A stretch of DNA of 64,000 nucleotides, taken from the NCBI GenBank assembly GCA_900455085.1, contig UGTZ01000001.1, forward strand, positions 3,316,501-3,380,500, read 5' to 3'. Source of the stretch: Providencia rettgeri. GTDB taxonomy: Bacteria > Pseudomonadota > Gammaproteobacteria > Enterobacterales > Enterobacteriaceae. Of the stretch, positions 45,655-55,303 are shown in pieces; the stretch's first letter is position 1; the number at the start of each line of letters is the position of its first letter. The position numbers and the translations under genes were made by a program. A model generated the notes under the pieces. The model made no database searches and had not been told where the DNA came from. It saw only the letters and a list, made by a program, of their open reading frames with translations.

Positions 45655-46375
45655 TAACCCTGAAAAATGTATCCAAATGGTATGGCCAGTTTCAGGTGCT
45701 TACAGACTGCACAACTGAAGTTAAAAAAGGTGAAGTTGTGGTTGTGTGCGGGCCATCTGGTTCTGGTAAATCCACATTAATAAAAACAGTAAATGGTTTA
45801 GAACCAATTCAACAGGGTGAGATTTTTGTGAATGATATTCAAGTTAATAACAAAAAAACTGACCTTGCAAAACTTCGCTCTAAAGTTGGGATGGTATTCC
45901 AACACTTCGAGCTATTTCCTCATTTGTCGATTATTGAAAATCTGACATTGGCGCAAGTTAAAGTATTAAACCGCGATAAAAAAGAAGCTGAAGCAAAAGG
46001 TTTGAAATTATTGGAACGCGTGGGTTTATCCAGTCATGCCAATAAATTCCCAGCTCAGCTTTCAGGGGACAACAACAACGTGTCGCTATTGCTCGAGCGC
46101 TGTGTATGGATCCTATCGCCATGTTGTTCGATGAACCAACATCGGCCCTTGACCCTGAAATGATCAATGAAGTACTCGATGTTATGGTTGAGCTCGCCAA
46201 TGAAGGAATGACCATGATGGTGGTGACCCATGAAATGGGCTTCGCCAAAAAAGTGGCTAATCGCGTTATTTTTATGGATGAAGGCAAGATTGTCGAAGAC
46301 AGTAAAAAAGAAGACTTTTTCGCTAACCCACAATCTGATCGTGCAAAAGATTTCCTCGCAAAAATTCTCCATTAA
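45651..46375 (+). pseudogene. gltL: glutamate/aspartate ABC transporter ATP-binding protein GltL, frameshifted as read
   Basis: ATPase of GltIJKL. Walker A GPSGSGKST (near 35), Q-loop FQHFELFPH and Walker B AMLFDEPTSALDP are present, with the switch His in VTHEMGFA. The frame breaks exactly in the ABC signature: the GGGG run 46065-46068 needs one more G to read LSGGQQQRVAIARAL. Restored length is 241 residues, identical to E. coli. A homopolymer deletion error is likely. Confidence 0.93.
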
Positions 46376-46725
46376 TCTTTCTCAGGGAGCCATTAGGCTC
46401 CCTAGCCTTAACACACATTCATGCGGGGCAATATTGTTGCACTATGAGTATTGCCTAAGCGAATAAATCAACAACAACTTGCTGAATTTGAAATAGTTCA
46501 CGAAACCACTACCATTTCACTGTTTTTTTAGTTAAGTTGTTTGGTTATCAGCGTAAAATATCCTGATCCGTTCCCCGAAAAACAATATCCAGCTTCCCCC
46601 TATTAGGTTCAGCTAATCAACTATTGTTGTTTTCGGTGTAGATCCGCTATGCTATGCGGATCTCAATTAAGAAAGACATTCACGCTACAGATGTAGCCTT
46701 TATTCACCATAGGATTATCGGTGCC
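46376..46725 (+). other. gltL-leuS spacer
   Basis: 350 bases. An inverted repeat AGGGAGCC-ATTA-GGCTCCCT at 46384-46403 may protect or end the glt transcript, although no T-run follows. An open frame entering leuS from 46654 is leader. No other element is recognised. Confidence 0.5.
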
Positions 46726-49308
46726 ATGCAAGAACAATATCGTCCAGAAGATATAGAGCCTAAAGTACAGCGTCACTGGGATGAAAAAGCAACTTTCAAA
46801 GTGACAGAAGACAACAGCAAAGAAAAATACTATTGCCTGTCCATGCTACCTTACCCTTCTGGTCGACTACACATGGGCCACGTACGTAACTACACCATGG
46901 GTGACGTTATCTCTCGTTACCAACGTTTGTTGGGGAAAAACGTTCTCCAACCAATTGGTTGGGATGCGTTTGGTCTGCCTGCTGAAGGTGCTGCGGTTAA
47001 AAATAATACTGCTCCTGCACCATGGACTTACGCCAATATCGATTACATGAAAAACCAGCTAAAAATGCTCGGTTTCGGTTACGATTGGGATCGCGAAGTC
47101 ACCACTTGTACTCCTGAATATTACCGTTGGGAACAATGGTTCTTTACTAAACTGTATGAAAAAGGTTTAGTGTACAAAAAAACCTCTGCGGTTAACTGGT
47201 GCCCTCACGACTTAACTGTTTTGGCGAATGAACAAGTGGTTGATGGCTGCTGCTGGCGTTGTGACACCCCTGTTGAGCGCAAAGAAATCCCACAGTGGTT
47301 TATTAAAATTACCGACTACGCAGAAGAACTGCTCAACGACCTTGACAAATTAGATGACTGGCCAGAGCAAGTCAAAACCATGCAGCGCAACTGGATCGGC
47401 CGTTCCGAAGGGACTGAGATCACGTTCAATGTTGCAGACCGTGATGAAACCTTAACAGTCTATACCACTCGCCCTGATACCTTTATGGGGGCAACTTATG
47501 TGGCTGTTGCAGCGGGTCACCCTCTGGCTAAAGAAGCCGCGACAAATAACCCTGAATTAGCCCAATTTATTGATGAGTGCCGTAACACCAAAACTGCGGA
47601 AGCGGATATGGCGACCATGGATAAAAAAGGCATGGCAACCGGCTTATTCGTTATTCATCCATTAACCCAAGAAAAACTGCCAATTTGGGTCGCTAACTTT
47701 GTTTTAATGGAATACGGTACTGGCGCAGTTATGGCCGTTCCTGCTCACGACCAACGTGACTGGGAATTCGCCCACAAATACAACTTACCCATCAAAGCGG
47801 TTATTGCCGATGCTGATGGCAACGAACCTGATTTATCCCAAGAAGCGATGACTGAGAAAAATGCACTGATTAACTCAGGTGAATTCAGTGGATTAGACCA
47901 CCAAGCGGGTTTCAATGCTATTTCAGATAAACTCGTTGCTCTGGGTGCTGGTCAACGCAAGGTAAACTACCGCTTACGTGACTGGGGTGTTTCACGTCAA
48001 CGCTACTGGGGTGCTCCAATCCCAATGGCAACATTGGAAGATGGCACTGTGGTTCCGGTTCCTGAAGATCAGTTACCTGTCATTTTGCCAGAAGATGTCG
48101 TAATGAACGGTATTACAAGCCCGATTAAAGCAGATCCTGAATGGGCAAAAATGACCATTAATGGTCAACCTGCATTACGTGAAACCGATACCTTCGATAC
48201 CTTCATGGAATCTTCTTGGTACTATGCTCGTTATACCTGCCCGCAATATGACGACGGCATGTTAGACCCTGAGGCAGCAAACTACTGGTTACCGGTTGAC
48301 CAATATATTGGTGGTATCGAACACGCCATCATGCACTTAATGTATTTCCGCTTCTTCCATAAGTTGATGCGTGATGCAGGGTTAGTCAACTCCGATGAAC
48401 CAGCAAAACGCTTACTGTGCCAAGGCATGGTGCTGGCTGATGCATTCTACTACACAGGTAGCGATGGCCAACGTGTTTGGGTTTCCCCAGCCGATGCCAT
48501 TGTTGAACGTGACGACAAAAACCGTATAACTAAAGCGGTAGACAATGAAGGTCATGAGCTGGTGTATACCGGCATGAGCAAAATGTCTAAGTCGAAAAAC
48601 AACGGTATTGACCCTCAATTAATGGTCGAAAAATACGGTGCGGATACTGTTCGTCTGTTTATGATGTTTGCTGCTCCACCAGAGTTAACCCTTGAGTGGC
48701 AAGAATCCAGCGTTGAAGGGGCTAACCGCTTCGTGCGTCGCGTTTGGCGTTTAGTGCATGAGCATTCACAAAAAGGTGCAACTTCACCTTTAGATATCAG
48801 CACATTAACACCAGAACAAAAAGACTTACGTCGTGACCTGCACAAAACAATCGCGAAAGTCTCCGATGATTTCAGTCGTCGTTATGCATTTAACACTGCG
48901 ATTGCCGCTATCATGGAATTCTTGAACAAATTAGTTCGTGCACCACAGGAAACTGAGCAAGACCGTGCATTAGTACAAGAGTCTCTCGAAGCAATCACAC
49001 TGATGCTATCTCCAATCATTCCACATGCTTGCTTTGAAATGTGGAAAGCGCTCGGTCACCAAACAGACATCGATTTCGCACAATGGCCAGTTGCTGATGA
49101 AACAGCCATGATTGACGATACCAAACTGGTTGTCGTTCAAGTTAATGGCAAGGTTCGTGGTCGCATTACCGTTCCGGCTGATGCAAACCAAGAATTTGTC
49201 CTAGATATGGCAAAAAATGAATCGAGCGTAGCGAAATACCTTGAAGGTGTTAGCATCCGCAAAGTAATCTATGTCCCAGGCAAATTGCTTAACCTTGTTG
49301 TAGGTTAA
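46726..49308 (+). CDS. leuS: leucyl-tRNA synthetase
   Basis: Class I synthetase charging tRNA-Leu; 860 residues, the E. coli length. HIGH-type motif PYPSGRLHMGHVRNY (near 42-52), the CP1 editing domain (about 225-415, TVYTTRPDTFMG), KMSKS motif GMSKMSKSKNNG (near 619) and C-terminal anticodon-binding domains are intact. The start at 46726 gives the family N-terminus MQEQYRPEDIEPKVQ with AGGA upstream; the earlier in-frame ATG at 46654 adds 24 unrelated residues. Confidence 0.96.
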   Translation: MQEQYRPEDIEPKVQRHWDEKATFKVTEDNSKEKYYCLSMLPYPSGRLHMGHVRNYTMGDVISRYQRLLGKNVLQPIGWDAFGLPAEGAAVKNNTAPAPWTYANIDYMKNQLKMLGFGYDWDREVTTCTPEYYRWEQWFFTKLYEKGLVYKKTSAVNWCPHDLTVLANEQVVDGCCWRCDTPVERKEIPQWFIKITDYAEELLNDLDKLDDWPEQVKTMQRNWIGRSEGTEITFNVADRDETLTVYTTRPDTFMGATYVAVAAGHPLAKEAATNNPELAQFIDECRNTKTAEADMATMDKKGMATGLFVIHPLTQEKLPIWVANFVLMEYGTGAVMAVPAHDQRDWEFAHKYNLPIKAVIADADGNEPDLSQEAMTEKNALINSGEFSGLDHQAGFNAISDKLVALGAGQRKVNYRLRDWGVSRQRYWGAPIPMATLEDGTVVPVPEDQLPVILPEDVVMNGITSPIKADPEWAKMTINGQPALRETDTFDTFMESSWYYARYTCPQYDDGMLDPEAANYWLPVDQYIGGIEHAIMHLMYFRFFHKLMRDAGLVNSDEPAKRLLCQGMVLADAFYYTGSDGQRVWVSPADAIVERDDKNRITKAVDNEGHELVYTGMSKMSKSKNNGIDPQLMVEKYGADTVRLFMMFAAPPELTLEWQESSVEGANRFVRRVWRLVHEHSQKGATSPLDISTLTPEQKDLRRDLHKTIAKVSDDFSRRYAFNTAIAAIMEFLNKLVRAPQETEQDRALVQESLEAITLMLSPIIPHACFEMWKALGHQTDIDFAQWPVADETAMIDDTKLVVVQVNGKVRGRITVPADANQEFVLDMAKNESSVAKYLEGVSIRKVIYVPGKLLNLVVG

Positions 49309-49338
49309 TATTAGGTTATTGGCTGATAAGGAGGCCAG

Positions 49339-49878
49339 GTGCGTTATCTGATAACTTTATTTTTGAGCTTAGCGGTACTAGTCACCGCAGGTTGCGGTTT
49401 TCGTCTTCAAGGAACAACTCAAATTCCTGAGGAACTGAGAACATTGCAGCTAAGTTCAAGTGACCCATATGGCTACCTTACAAGGGCGCTTAGGGAGCAA
49501 CTGCGGCTCAATAACGTGACCATTCTCGAAACGGGAAGAGCCGGTGTCCCCATTTTGAAAGTTTTGAGCTCTAATGAAAACACTGAAACTGTGTCCGTTT
49601 ATCAAGATGGTAAAGCGGCAGAGAAACAATTAACACTGGTAATGAATGTGCAAGTGTTGATGCCTGATGGAGCTATCTATCCTTTACAAAGCCGTGTTGA
49701 ACGCACTTTCTTCGACAACCCTTTAGAAGCGCTTGCGAAAGATGCTGAAAAAGAAATTGTAAGACAAGAAATGCAAGAACAAGCTGCACGTAATATTGTA
49801 CGTAAATTATTGCTTGTTCATTCAGCAGAACTTGAGAAGGCAAAAAACCAAGCGGCTGATGCGAATACTCAACCATAA
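49339..49878 (+). CDS. lptE: LPS assembly lipoprotein LptE
   Basis: Outer-membrane lipoprotein that plugs LptD and delivers lipopolysaccharide to the cell surface. It has 179 residues, a GTG start after AGGAGG, and a signal peptide with lipobox VTAGC (near residue 19), then GFRLQGTTQIPEELRTL. The C-terminal Gln/Ala-rich helix is usual for the family. The stop overlaps the holA ATG by one base (TAATG). Confidence 0.94.
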   Translation: MRYLITLFLSLAVLVTAGCGFRLQGTTQIPEELRTLQLSSSDPYGYLTRALREQLRLNNVTILETGRAGVPILKVLSSNENTETVSVYQDGKAAEKQLTLVMNVQVLMPDGAIYPLQSRVERTFFDNPLEALAKDAEKEIVRQEMQEQAARNIVRKLLLVHSAELEKAKNQAADANTQP

Positions 49879-50909
49879 TGACGCGTATCTACCCTGAACA
49901 GCTGGCCTCTTCGTTACAAGAGTCTCTAAGAGGCCGCTATTTAATATGGGGCAATGAGCCCCTTCTTCTTCAAGAAAGCCAAGATGCCATCCGCAAAGCG
50001 GCACAAGAACAAGGCTTTGAGGAACATTTTTCGTTTTCTCTTGAGCAAAATACTGACTGGGATGAAATTTTTAGTCTCTGTCAAGCTTTAAGCCTGTTTG
50101 CTAGCCGCCAAACACTCACTCTGCTGTTGCCTGAAAATGGCCCTAACGCTGCCATGGCAGAAAAGTTGAATCAACTGGCGCAGCTACTCCATTCAGACCT
50201 ACTTCTTGTGTTACGCGGCCATAAACTCACGAAAGCACAAGAAAACAGTGCTTGGTTTAAAGCGATTAGCCAAGACGCCATTTATATCAGTTGCTTGACC
50301 CCTGAATATCAACGGTTACCACAATGGGTTTCTAAACGCGCCTACAGTATGCGGCTTTCTTTAGAAACCGAAGCTAACCAACTACTTTGCTATTGTTATG
50401 AAGGGAATTTACTTGGCTTAGCGCAAGCACTTGAACGGCTATCCCTTCTTTATCCTGATGGTAAACTCACCTACCCTCGTGTCGAAAGTGCCGTGAATGA
50501 TTCTGCGCATTTTACGCCCTATCATTGGGTTGATGCCCTATTGGCTGGTAAATCGCGCCGTTCTTGGCATATTTTAGAGCAACTGCAACAAGAGGATGTT
50601 GAGCCCGTTATATTATTGCGCTCAATCCAACGCGATCTGATGCTGCTAATTACATTGAAACGCCAATCTGTAACAACCCCATTAAAAACATTGTTTGATC
50701 AGCACAAAGTTTGGCAAAACCGCCGAGGTGTGCTCACTGAAGCCTTACAACGCTTAACACTGCATCAATTGCAATCCGCATTAATGTTATTAACGCAAGC
50801 AGAAATCAATATAAAACAAGATTTTAGCCATTCTCCATGGCCTGACCTGCAATCACTGTCTATGCTATTATGCGGCAAAGCATTTGCAGAGAATTTTATT
50901 CATGAGTAA
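49878..50909 (+). CDS. holA: DNA polymerase III subunit delta
   Basis: Delta subunit of the clamp loader, which opens the beta sliding clamp. It has 343 residues, as in E. coli. The AAA+-like N-terminal domain starts YLIWGNEPLLLQESQDAIR, followed by the clamp-contact region and a C-terminal collar domain (LLRSIQRDLMLLITLKRQ). It is translationally coupled to lptE and overlaps nadD by eight bases. Confidence 0.94.
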   Translation: MTRIYPEQLASSLQESLRGRYLIWGNEPLLLQESQDAIRKAAQEQGFEEHFSFSLEQNTDWDEIFSLCQALSLFASRQTLTLLLPENGPNAAMAEKLNQLAQLLHSDLLLVLRGHKLTKAQENSAWFKAISQDAIYISCLTPEYQRLPQWVSKRAYSMRLSLETEANQLLCYCYEGNLLGLAQALERLSLLYPDGKLTYPRVESAVNDSAHFTPYHWVDALLAGKSRRSWHILEQLQQEDVEPVILLRSIQRDLMLLITLKRQSVTTPLKTLFDQHKVWQNRRGVLTEALQRLTLHQLQSALMLLTQAEINIKQDFSHSPWPDLQSLSMLLCGKAFAENFIHE

Positions 50910-51567
50910 TTCATTTTCAAAACAGCATAACTTACTAGCGTTATTCGGTGGAACATTCGACCCCATTCACTTTGGCCATTTACGCCCTGTGCAAGCCCTT
51001 GCTCAGCAAGTTGGGCTCGAAAAAGTGATCTTGCTACCAAACCACGTTCCCCCCCATCGCCCACAACCAGAAGCAACTCCATCACAACGTTTAGAAATGG
51101 TGAGGTTAGCAATACAGGATAACCCTTTATTTGCTATCGATACGCGTGAATTAGCGAAAAATAGCCCTTCTTATACGATAGAAACTCTCGCTGAACTACG
51201 TCAAGAAATTGGGCCAGAAAAGCCCCTTGCGTTTATTATTGGTCAAGATTCTTTATTGTCGATTAATAAATGGTACGGTTGGGATCGAATTTTAGATAAC
51301 TGTCATCTATTAGTCTGTTCGCGTCCGGGGTATGCCACTCAATTTTCCGACCCTATAATGCAAAACTGGCTGTTAGAACATCAAACAACAGACCCGATTG
51401 CTTTAAATCAAACGGCCAATGGGTATATTTTTATTGGGGATACCCCATTGGTAAATATCTCTGCAACAGAGATCCGCGAAAAATTAAGCTCGGGCGACTC
51501 TTGTCACGAATTAATTCCAGATGCGGTTTTGCAATATATTCATCAACAGCACCTTTACCAACAATAA
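50902..51567 (+). CDS. nadD: nicotinate-nucleotide adenylyltransferase
   Basis: Makes nicotinic acid adenine dinucleotide, the penultimate step of NAD synthesis. It has 221 residues (213 in E. coli; the extra residues are at the N-terminus). Motifs: LFGGTFDPIHFGHLRP (GTFDPxHxGH), FIIGQDSLLS and ISATEIREKL (ISSTxIR-type). The start at 50902 lies inside the end of holA. A convergent DUF1722 gene overlaps its last 13 bases. Confidence 0.93.
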   Translation: MSNSFSKQHNLLALFGGTFDPIHFGHLRPVQALAQQVGLEKVILLPNHVPPHRPQPEATPSQRLEMVRLAIQDNPLFAIDTRELAKNSPSYTIETLAELRQEIGPEKPLAFIIGQDSLLSINKWYGWDRILDNCHLLVCSRPGYATQFSDPIMQNWLLEHQTTDPIALNQTANGYIFIGDTPLVNISATEIREKLSSGDSCHELIPDAVLQYIHQQHLYQQ

Positions 51568-52280
51568 GGGATCTCTCTTATTGAACAACTATTAGGATAT
51601 GGCTCAAAAATAACTTGCTCCATTAAGTAGCTGTCTGGGTATTGAACAAGCAATTGCTTCATCATCTCTAATGGCCTGTTTAGTGGTAAATTACCCGCTA
51701 AATAGTCATTAATCAGCCATAATAAGCGTTTTTTCTCATCTTTCGTGGCTTTATGTTTGAAATAGCCTTGCATATGGCTCAACGCATTAACTTCAATGTT
51801 TTTTGCTGGCACTGCCGCCAATATTTCCATTAAACAGGCTTTATATTGATTAAAAAAACACACAAGATCGGTACTACTTTTAATACTCGCCACTAAACGC
51901 CCTGTATACTGATAGCCAATAGGCGAATACGCCATGATGAGATATTTATGGCAACTATGAAATTGAATCATGTTGTGGTGTGTTAGCTTGCTATATAAAC
52001 CATCTAATCTTTGTTTCGTATACAATTTCGTCAGAAAGCAATCCCAGAACGCTATATCTTGTAGCTTATCATCCGTTAATATCGGAATATTAGCTGGAAA
52101 TAGCCCTTGAAATTTAGCAAGTTGCTGTCTAGAACAAATAATACCATTAACCTTATTTTGCATACCCTCATGGGCTAGATTCGTTACAAAATCAACTATA
52201 GAATTCACCTGTGGATGAATATTAGCGGATAGATGATTAATTCCTTCAAATATAAAAACTTTTGGTTTAATTATTTGCAC
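51555..52280 (-). CDS. DUF1722 (YbgA) family protein
   Basis: A 241-residue protein whose C-terminal ~150 residues match the DUF1722/YbgA domain: FHSCHKYLIMAYSPIGYQYTGRL, EVNALSHMQGYFKHK and the end LMEQVIFEPYPN. The first ~90 residues (KPKVFIFEGINHLSANIHPQ ...) are not recognised and lack the cysteines of the DUF523 domain often fused to DUF1722. The putative GTG start lacks a clear ribosome site. It is inserted between nadD and rsfS on the opposite strand, in the place of E. coli cobC. Function unknown; E. coli ybgA lies next to the photolyase gene phr. Confidence 0.75.
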   Translation of the reverse strand: MQIIKPKVFIFEGINHLSANIHPQVNSIVDFVTNLAHEGMQNKVNGIICSRQQLAKFQGLFPANIPILTDDKLQDIAFWDCFLTKLYTKQRLDGLYSKLTHHNMIQFHSCHKYLIMAYSPIGYQYTGRLVASIKSSTDLVCFFNQYKACLMEILAAVPAKNIEVNALSHMQGYFKHKATKDEKKRLLWLINDYLAGNLPLNRPLEMMKQLLVQYPDSYLMEQVIFEPYPNSCSIREIPYCW

Positions 52281-52552
52281 AATACACGTCTCATTCTAAA
52301 ATATTTGTCAGGAGTACAGTTTTTAGCGTTATTTTGTAAAGTTAGCACAAACTTCTTGCTCAAATGTACGGATATCCCTATAAATTTCACTCCACGATGA
52401 ATAAAAAATAATTTAGCCGATTTTTCTTAAAATCTAGGGTAAAATAGCAGGGCTGTTAATATGTTTACTTTGTTATCAGCGATTATTTTATCTACAAACT
52501 ACAAACAGTGTTTAACGTGATATTCTGTTTATTTGAATAAAAGGTGAACCTT

Positions 52553-52870
52553 TTGCAAGGAACTGAACTCCAACAATTTATTATCGATCAGCTTGATGAT
52601 GCTAAAGCAGAAGATATCATTACTATCGATGTTCAAGGGAAATCAAGTATTACCGATCAGATGATCATCTGTACAGGGACATCAAGTCGCCATTTGATGT
52701 CAGTCGCTGACAGGTTAATCGAAGCTTGCCGTAAAAATGGTTTAATGCCATTAGGTGTTGAAGGGCAAGGTATTTCTGATTGGATAGTCGTCGACCTTGG
52801 CGATGCCATTGTTCATATTATGCAAGATGAGAGTCGTCGTATGTATGAATTAGAAAAGCTCTGGAGCTGA
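52553..52870 (+). CDS. rsfS: ribosome silencing factor RsfS
   Basis: Binds uL14 and blocks subunit joining during starvation. It has 105 residues from a TTG start at 52553, the same length and start codon type as E. coli (MQGTELQQFIIDQLDD). AAGGTG lies six bases upstream. An in-frame GTG at 52544 would overlap that site and is disfavoured. Conserved block: DVQGKSSITDQMIICTGTSS, and C-terminal YELEKLWS. Two bases separate it from rlmH. Confidence 0.93.
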   Translation: MQGTELQQFIIDQLDDAKAEDIITIDVQGKSSITDQMIICTGTSSRHLMSVADRLIEACRKNGLMPLGVEGQGISDWIVVDLGDAIVHIMQDESRRMYELEKLWS

Positions 52871-52872
52871 GT

Positions 52873-53343
52873 TTGAAATTACAGCTCATCGCCGTTGGAA
52901 CAAAAATGCCGGACTGGGTCCAGACCGGCTTTATGGATTACCTCCACCGTTTTCCCAAAGATATGCCATTTGAATTAACGGAAATCCCTGCAGGAAAACG
53001 TGGGAAAAATGCAGATATAAAACGCATTCTAGAAAAAGAAGGCGAATTAATGCTCGCAGCTGTAGGTAAAGGAAATCGCATCGTCACCTTGGATATTCCC
53101 GGTGATCGTTGGGACACCCCAAAACTTGCCGTACAACTCGATAAATGGAAACAAGATGGCCGTAATGTCAGCTTATTAATCGGTGGTCCCGAAGGCCTTG
53201 CACCTGCTTGTAAAGCGGCGGCAGAGCAAAGTTGGTCACTATCACCACTTACGCTACCTCATCCACTGGTTCGTGTCCTTGTTGCCGAAAGTCTTTATCG
53301 CGCATGGAGTATTACGACTAACCACCCTTATCACAGGGAATAG
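52873..53343 (+). CDS. rlmH: 23S rRNA (pseudouridine1915-N3)-methyltransferase RlmH
   Basis: SPOUT methyltransferase acting on pseudouridine 1915 in the ribosome. It has 156 residues (155 in E. coli), a TTG start with GGAG six bases before, overlapping the rsfS end region. The knotted SAM site is LLIGGPEGL (near 103), and the C-terminus LVAESLYRAWSITTNHPYHRE is nearly invariant in the family. Confidence 0.95.
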   Translation: MKLQLIAVGTKMPDWVQTGFMDYLHRFPKDMPFELTEIPAGKRGKNADIKRILEKEGELMLAAVGKGNRIVTLDIPGDRWDTPKLAVQLDKWKQDGRNVSLLIGGPEGLAPACKAAAEQSWSLSPLTLPHPLVRVLVAESLYRAWSITTNHPYHRE

Positions 53344-53375
53344 TCAGGTTTAAATATGTTCAAAATGGCAATGGG

Positions 53376-55266
53376 ATGAAAACACAACGCACCCCCTTTT
53401 CGCGACCATACCGCAGAATCAGTTTTATTTATCCGCCGAGCGCTTATCGCCTTCGGTGTGATTGTCATTTTAACGTCTATTCTTGTGACCAATTTGTATC
53501 ACTTACAAATTGTCCGCCACGAAGATTACCAAACACGGTCAAATGATAACCGAATCAAATTGGTGCCTATTGCACCAAGCCGTGGGATTATTTATGACCG
53601 CAGAGGGACTCAACTCGCCCTTAATAGCACGTTTTACCAGCTAGAAATCGTGCCGGAAAAAGTCAGTAATCTGCAAGAAACCTTAGATAACCTTCGTAAT
53701 GTAGTAGATTTAACTGACGAAGACATTACTAATTTTGAAAAAGAGCGTAAGCGCTCACGTCGGTTTACCTCTATTGCATTGAAAACCCAGCTCAACGAAG
53801 TTCAAGTTGCTCGTTTTGCCGTTAATCAGTACCGTTTTCCCGGTTTAGAAGTCAAAAGTTACCAACGACGCTCTTACCCATATGGTTCAGCATTAACCCA
53901 TGTGATTGGTTATGTGGCAAAAATCAATGACAAAGATGTTGAACGTCTTGATAAAGAAGGTTTATTACCTAATTATGCTGCTAGTCATGATATCGGTAAA
54001 TTAGGTATTGAGCGTTATTATGAAGATGTCTTACACGGTAAAACCGGCTATGAAGAAGTGGAAGTGAATAGCCGCGGTCGCGTTATTCGACAATTGCATG
54101 AGCAACCACCGCAAGCAGGTCGAGATATCTACCTCACTATTGACCTTGAATTACAAATTTATATCGAAAAACTGTTAACCACCAGCCGTGCAGCCGTAGT
54201 GGTCACTGACCCACGTAATGGCGAAATTTTGGCTCTGGTATCTAATCCAAGTTATGACTCTAACTTGTTTGTAAACGGCATCTCAAATAAAGATTACCAA
54301 GCGTTATTAAATAATCCTGACAGACCGCTGATTAACCGAACAACTCAAGGGTTATATCCCCCTGCATCGACAGTAAAACCCTTTATTTCTGTTGCGGCAT
54401 TAAGTGAAAAGGTCATCACACCGAATACGACCATTTTTGACCCTGGTTGGTGGCAATTGCCGGGCTCCGAAAAACGTTACCGTGACTGGAAGCGCTGGGG
54501 GCACGGCAAGCTGAATGTTTCAAAGTCAATCATTGAATCAGCGGATACTTTCTTCTATCAAGTGGCTTATGATATGGGGATTGATCGTATTTCTGAGTGG
54601 ATGGGGCGTTTTGGTTTTGGTGATTATACCGGAATTGACCTTGCAGAAGAACGTTCTGGTATCATGCCGACCCGTGAATGGAAACAAAAACGCTATAAAA
54701 AGCCTTGGTATCAAGGCGATACCATTCCAGTTGGGATTGGGCAAGGCTATTGGACAGCAACACCAATTCAAATGTCAAAAGCATTAATGACATTAATCAA
54801 TGATGGCCAAGTTAAAACCCCACATTTGCTTTACGGCACAAAATTGGGTAATGCCATGGTGCCTTATGAAGACAAAGAAACCAAACAAATTGGCGATATC
54901 AATTCCGGTTTTTGGGAGCTAGCGAAGCATGGAATGTACGGTGTCGCTAATGCACCGAATGGTACTGGACGCCGTAGTTTCATTGGTACCCCTTATAAAG
55001 CGGCAGCAAAATCAGGTACTGCGCAGGTCTTCAGCTATGAAACCTATAATGCCAGTAAACTTGCTGAGCACCTACGCGACCACAAATTGATGATTGCTTA
55101 TGCTCCGTATGATAAACCCACGATTGCCGTTGCAATTATTCTGGAAAACGGGGGCGCGGGCCCAGCAGTCGGTGACATTGTGCGGCAAATATTTGACCAC
55201 GTTCTTCTTGGTGATAACCGTACTGAAGTCGCGGTGTCAGCAACTAATGCAGGAGAAGACCGCTGA
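53376..55266 (+). CDS. mrdA: penicillin-binding protein 2 (elongasome), frameshift near the start as read
   Basis: Transpeptidase of lateral cell-wall synthesis, partner of RodA. The expected start ATG at 53376 gives MKTQRTPF, then the frame breaks in the TTTT run 53397-53400; one T fewer continues RDHTAESVLFIRRALIAFG, the family N-terminus. The restored product has 629 residues (633 in E. coli). Intact parts: membrane helix (IVILTSILVTNLYHL), catalytic PPASTVKPF (near 328), SADTFFYQ, and AKSGTAQVF. The gene is essential for rod shape, so a sequencing indel is likely. As read, only an in-frame codon at 53458 starts the open part. Confidence 0.93.
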
Positions 55267-55303
55267 TGCATAATCCTAATAATAACAATGAGCTATAAAG
55301 AAT

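Noticed and set aside
46384..46403. Rho-independent terminator after gltL
   Set aside because: The stem is good but no T-run follows, so it is only noted as an inverted repeat.
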